Of a stretch of DNA of 64,000 nt, positions 62,487 to 64,000 are shown in pieces (position 1 is the stretch's first letter; each line of letters starts with the position of its first letter). The notes under the pieces are model-generated. The model searched no databases. It had not been told where the DNA came from and worked only from the letters and a program-made list of their open reading frames with translations. Source of the stretch: DASUPK01 sp963819715. Its GTDB lineage: Bacteria > Actinomycetota > Thermoleophilia > Solirubrobacterales > 70-9. The stretch lies in NCBI GenBank assembly GCA_963819715.1, contig CAWFXE010000001.1:379903-443902 (forward strand). The letters run 5' to 3'. The position numbers were made by a program, and so were the translations under genes.

Positions 62487-63101
62487 GTGACTCCGTTCCT
62501 CACCACCACGGACCCCGAGGGCGGGATGCGCTTCCGCCCATACGCCATCCCCCTGGTCATCGCGCTGATCTGCTCCGCGATCGTCGCGTCGATGGCCTTG
62601 GCCGGATTGGTCGGAGCCGGCCTCGGGATGGCCGTGGGTGCGGTCGCCGCCACCGGCCTGGTGGTCTTCGCCTCCCGAGCTCGCCCGAACCTGCGGATCG
62701 AGGTCGCCGAGCACGAGGACTCGGAGCACCGGGTGCTTGTCGTGGCGACCACGGAGGCGACGGCCGGGGCGGCGCAGCGCATCGCCGCCCTCGCCGGGTC
62801 GCCGAAGGACGTCCGTCTGCTCGTCCCGGTGCCGAGCCACCGCCTCGACCGCTGGCTCTCCGCTGAGGACGACGCCCGCAGGGAGGCCGAGGCCCGGCTC
62901 GCGCGCTCGGCGGGAGCGCTCGTCGCCGCCGGACTTCCGGTGAGCGGATCGGTCGGAGACCACGATCCCGCCCAGGCACTCGAGGACGAGCTCCGCGACT
63001 TCCCTGCGGACGAGGTCGTCCTGCTGATCGCCGACGGCAAGGATCCGCTGGCGAAGATCGAGACCCGGCTCACCCTGCCGCTGCGGCGGATCAGCCTCTA
63101 G
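62487..63101 (+). CDS. membrane protein with Rossmann-like cytosolic domain
   Basis: This 204-residue protein has two membrane helices, IPLVIALICSAIVASMALAGL and a second around GMAVGAVAATGLVVFA, and then a soluble domain of about 130 residues with alternating beta strands and helices, reminiscent of the UspA fold (VLVVATTEATAGAAQRIAALA, PADEVVLLIADG). No ATP-binding signature is evident. Function is unknown. GTG 62487 or a later ATG at 62526 could be the start. The end overlaps a convergent SnoaL-like gene by four bases. Confidence 0.6.
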   Translation: MTPFLTTTDPEGGMRFRPYAIPLVIALICSAIVASMALAGLVGAGLGMAVGAVAATGLVVFASRARPNLRIEVAEHEDSEHRVLVVATTEATAGAAQRIAALAGSPKDVRLLVPVPSHRLDRWLSAEDDARREAEARLARSAGALVAAGLPVSGSVGDHDPAQALEDELRDFPADEVVLLIADGKDPLAKIETRLTLPLRRISL

Positions 63102-63514
63102 GCGCCTTCTCGCTCCTCCGCCATCCCGATAGCCTGCTCGCGCGTCGGCAGCATCGCGAGAAAGGTGCAGATCCCGTCGTCGTTGACGTCGAAGAGGAAG
63201 GCGAGCTCCATGCTGACCTCGATCCCAGCGCGGCCTCGCCCCTTCTGATGGATCGTCGTGACCACGTGGCGTTCCCCGACCACCGTGTTGTCCTCGACCT
63301 CTGCGCTGATCTCATCCCACGCCTCGGTCCAAGCGGTGATCCAGCTGGTGAATTCGTCGTGACCGGTGAAGGTCCCGGCGTTCACCATCTCGGGAGAGGC
63401 GTAGACCTCGACGTCCTCCGTGAGCACGGCGAGCATCCCCGGTACGTCCCCGTCGTTGAAGGCGTCCATCCCTCCCTGCGCGACGCTTTTCCGCTGCTCG
63501 CTACTTGTCGCCAT
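63098..63514 (-). CDS. SnoaL/NTF2-like protein
   Basis: This 138-residue protein has the cone-shaped NTF2-like fold pattern: GGMDAFNDGDVPGMLAVLTEDVEVYASPEM, then FTGHDEFTSWITAW, DNTVVGERHVVTTIHQKGRG and MELAFLFDVNDDGICTFLAML. Such small proteins act as isomerases, cyclases or ligand-binding proteins; the sequence does not tell which. The gene begins within the 3' end of lepA (63501-63514). Confidence 0.75.
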   Translation of the reverse strand: MATSSEQRKSVAQGGMDAFNDGDVPGMLAVLTEDVEVYASPEMVNAGTFTGHDEFTSWITAWTEAWDEISAEVEDNTVVGERHVVTTIHQKGRGRAGIEVSMELAFLFDVNDDGICTFLAMLPTREQAIGMAEEREGA

Positions 63515-64000
63515 CCATCTCCAGAACGGCGAGGAACGCTTCCTGCGGGACCTCGACCGCGCCGACCTGCTTCATCCGCTTCTTCCCCTTCTTCTGCTTT
63601 TCGAGCAGCTTCTTCTTCCGCGTCACGTCACCGCCGTAGAGCTTCGCCGTCACGTCCTTGCGGACCGCCTTGACCGTCTCGCGAGCGATCACGTTGGCGC
63701 CGATCGCGGCCTGCACGGGAACGTCGAACTGCTGCCTCGGGATCGTCTTCCGGAGGCGCTCGACCAGGTTTCGGCCCTGGTCGTAGGAGGACTCCTTGTG
63801 GACGATCAGCGAGAGGGCGTCGACCTTGTCTCCGGCGAGAAGGACGTCGAGCTTGACCAGGTCCGAGGGCCGGTTGCCGATCGGCTCGTAGTCGAGCGAG
63901 GCGTAGCCCTTGCTGCGGGATTTGAGCTGGTCGAAGAAGTCGAGGACGATCTCGGCCAGCGGCAGGTCGTACTGCACCTGGACTCGCGTCGGCGAGACAT
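63501..64000 (-). CDS. lepA: elongation factor 4 (LepA), C-terminal part only
   Basis: LepA is a translational GTPase that acts on ribosomes in assembly or back-translocation. Only the last 166 codons are in the window; the gene continues past the right edge. The domain is the LepA-specific C-terminus: SPTRVQVQYDLPLAEIV, RSKGYASLDYEPIG, DVLLAGDKVDALSLIVH, AAIGANVIARETVKAVRKDV and KKLLEKQKKGKKRMKQVG. It ends AFLAVLEMDGDK at 63501. Confidence 0.96.
   Translation of the reverse strand, partial: VSPTRVQVQYDLPLAEIVLDFFDQLKSRSKGYASLDYEPIGNRPSDLVKLDVLLAGDKVDALSLIVHKESSYDQGRNLVERLRKTIPRQQFDVPVQAAIGANVIARETVKAVRKDVTAKLYGGDVTRKKKLLEKQKKGKKRMKQVGAVEVPQEAFLAVLEMDGDK

Overview
The window is a gene-dense, high-GC bacterial chromosome segment, most likely from a deep-branching actinobacterium of the Thermoleophilia/Solirubrobacterales type. 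This is an inference. It rests on GTG/TTG starts, many 4-base start/stop overlaps, a PhoH-YbeY-Era cluster, DUF6325 and SHOCT proteins, an F420-reductase-like protein, an actinobacterial-type PPi-signature phosphofructokinase and a dedicated TrpF. No rRNA, tRNA, CRISPR array, insertion sequence or prophage was recognised. No gene-free stretch exceeds 300 bases.

Layout. 0-8 kb: 3' part of panB (one frameshift), then small membrane or regulatory proteins, a YjbQ protein, an acetyltransferase and a ROK sugar kinase. 8-23 kb: uvrA and uvrB, with several transporters, a potassium channel and stress membrane proteins between them; a LexA-box-like palindrome lies upstream of uvrA. 22.5-27 kb: a TetR regulator with its own operator, a secreted serine protease, a lytic transglycosylase, coaE and rpsA. 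27-31 kb: a geranylgeranyl-reductase-like flavoprotein, two tandem paralogous mini membrane proteins, a DMT transporter, and an ECF sigma factor with a membrane/exported tail next to an acidic calcium-binding secreted protein; the last two share a promoter-like motif. 31-42 kb: polA, malic enzyme, an mhqO/mhqD-like pair, a substrate-binding lipoprotein and a phosphofructokinase with pyrophosphate-type residues.

42-53.6 kb holds a split tryptophan pathway. trpF-trpB-trpA and a 54-residue membrane protein form one minus-strand unit. hisIE-trpE-trpG-trpD-trpC form another. A cyclopropane synthase, an epimerase and an HtrA protease sit between them. The stretch 47.06-50.6 kb is full of 1-base indels that break four genes whose amino-acid signal is otherwise intact, which points to consensus error rather than decay.

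53.6-64 kb is a housekeeping run on the minus strand: lepA (cut by the window edge), a HadAB-like dehydratase pair, hrcA-dnaJ-prmA, murI, a DUF1232 protein, yqeY, phoH, ybeY and era. phoH is interrupted by a 360-residue intein with Ala1, Thr+1 and the Trp/Cys/Thr set of class 3 inteins plus a LAGLIDADG endonuclease. The most interesting items are this intein, the membrane-tailed sigma factor with its twin promoters, and a structured dispersed repeat found twice, once forming the C-terminus of a protein.
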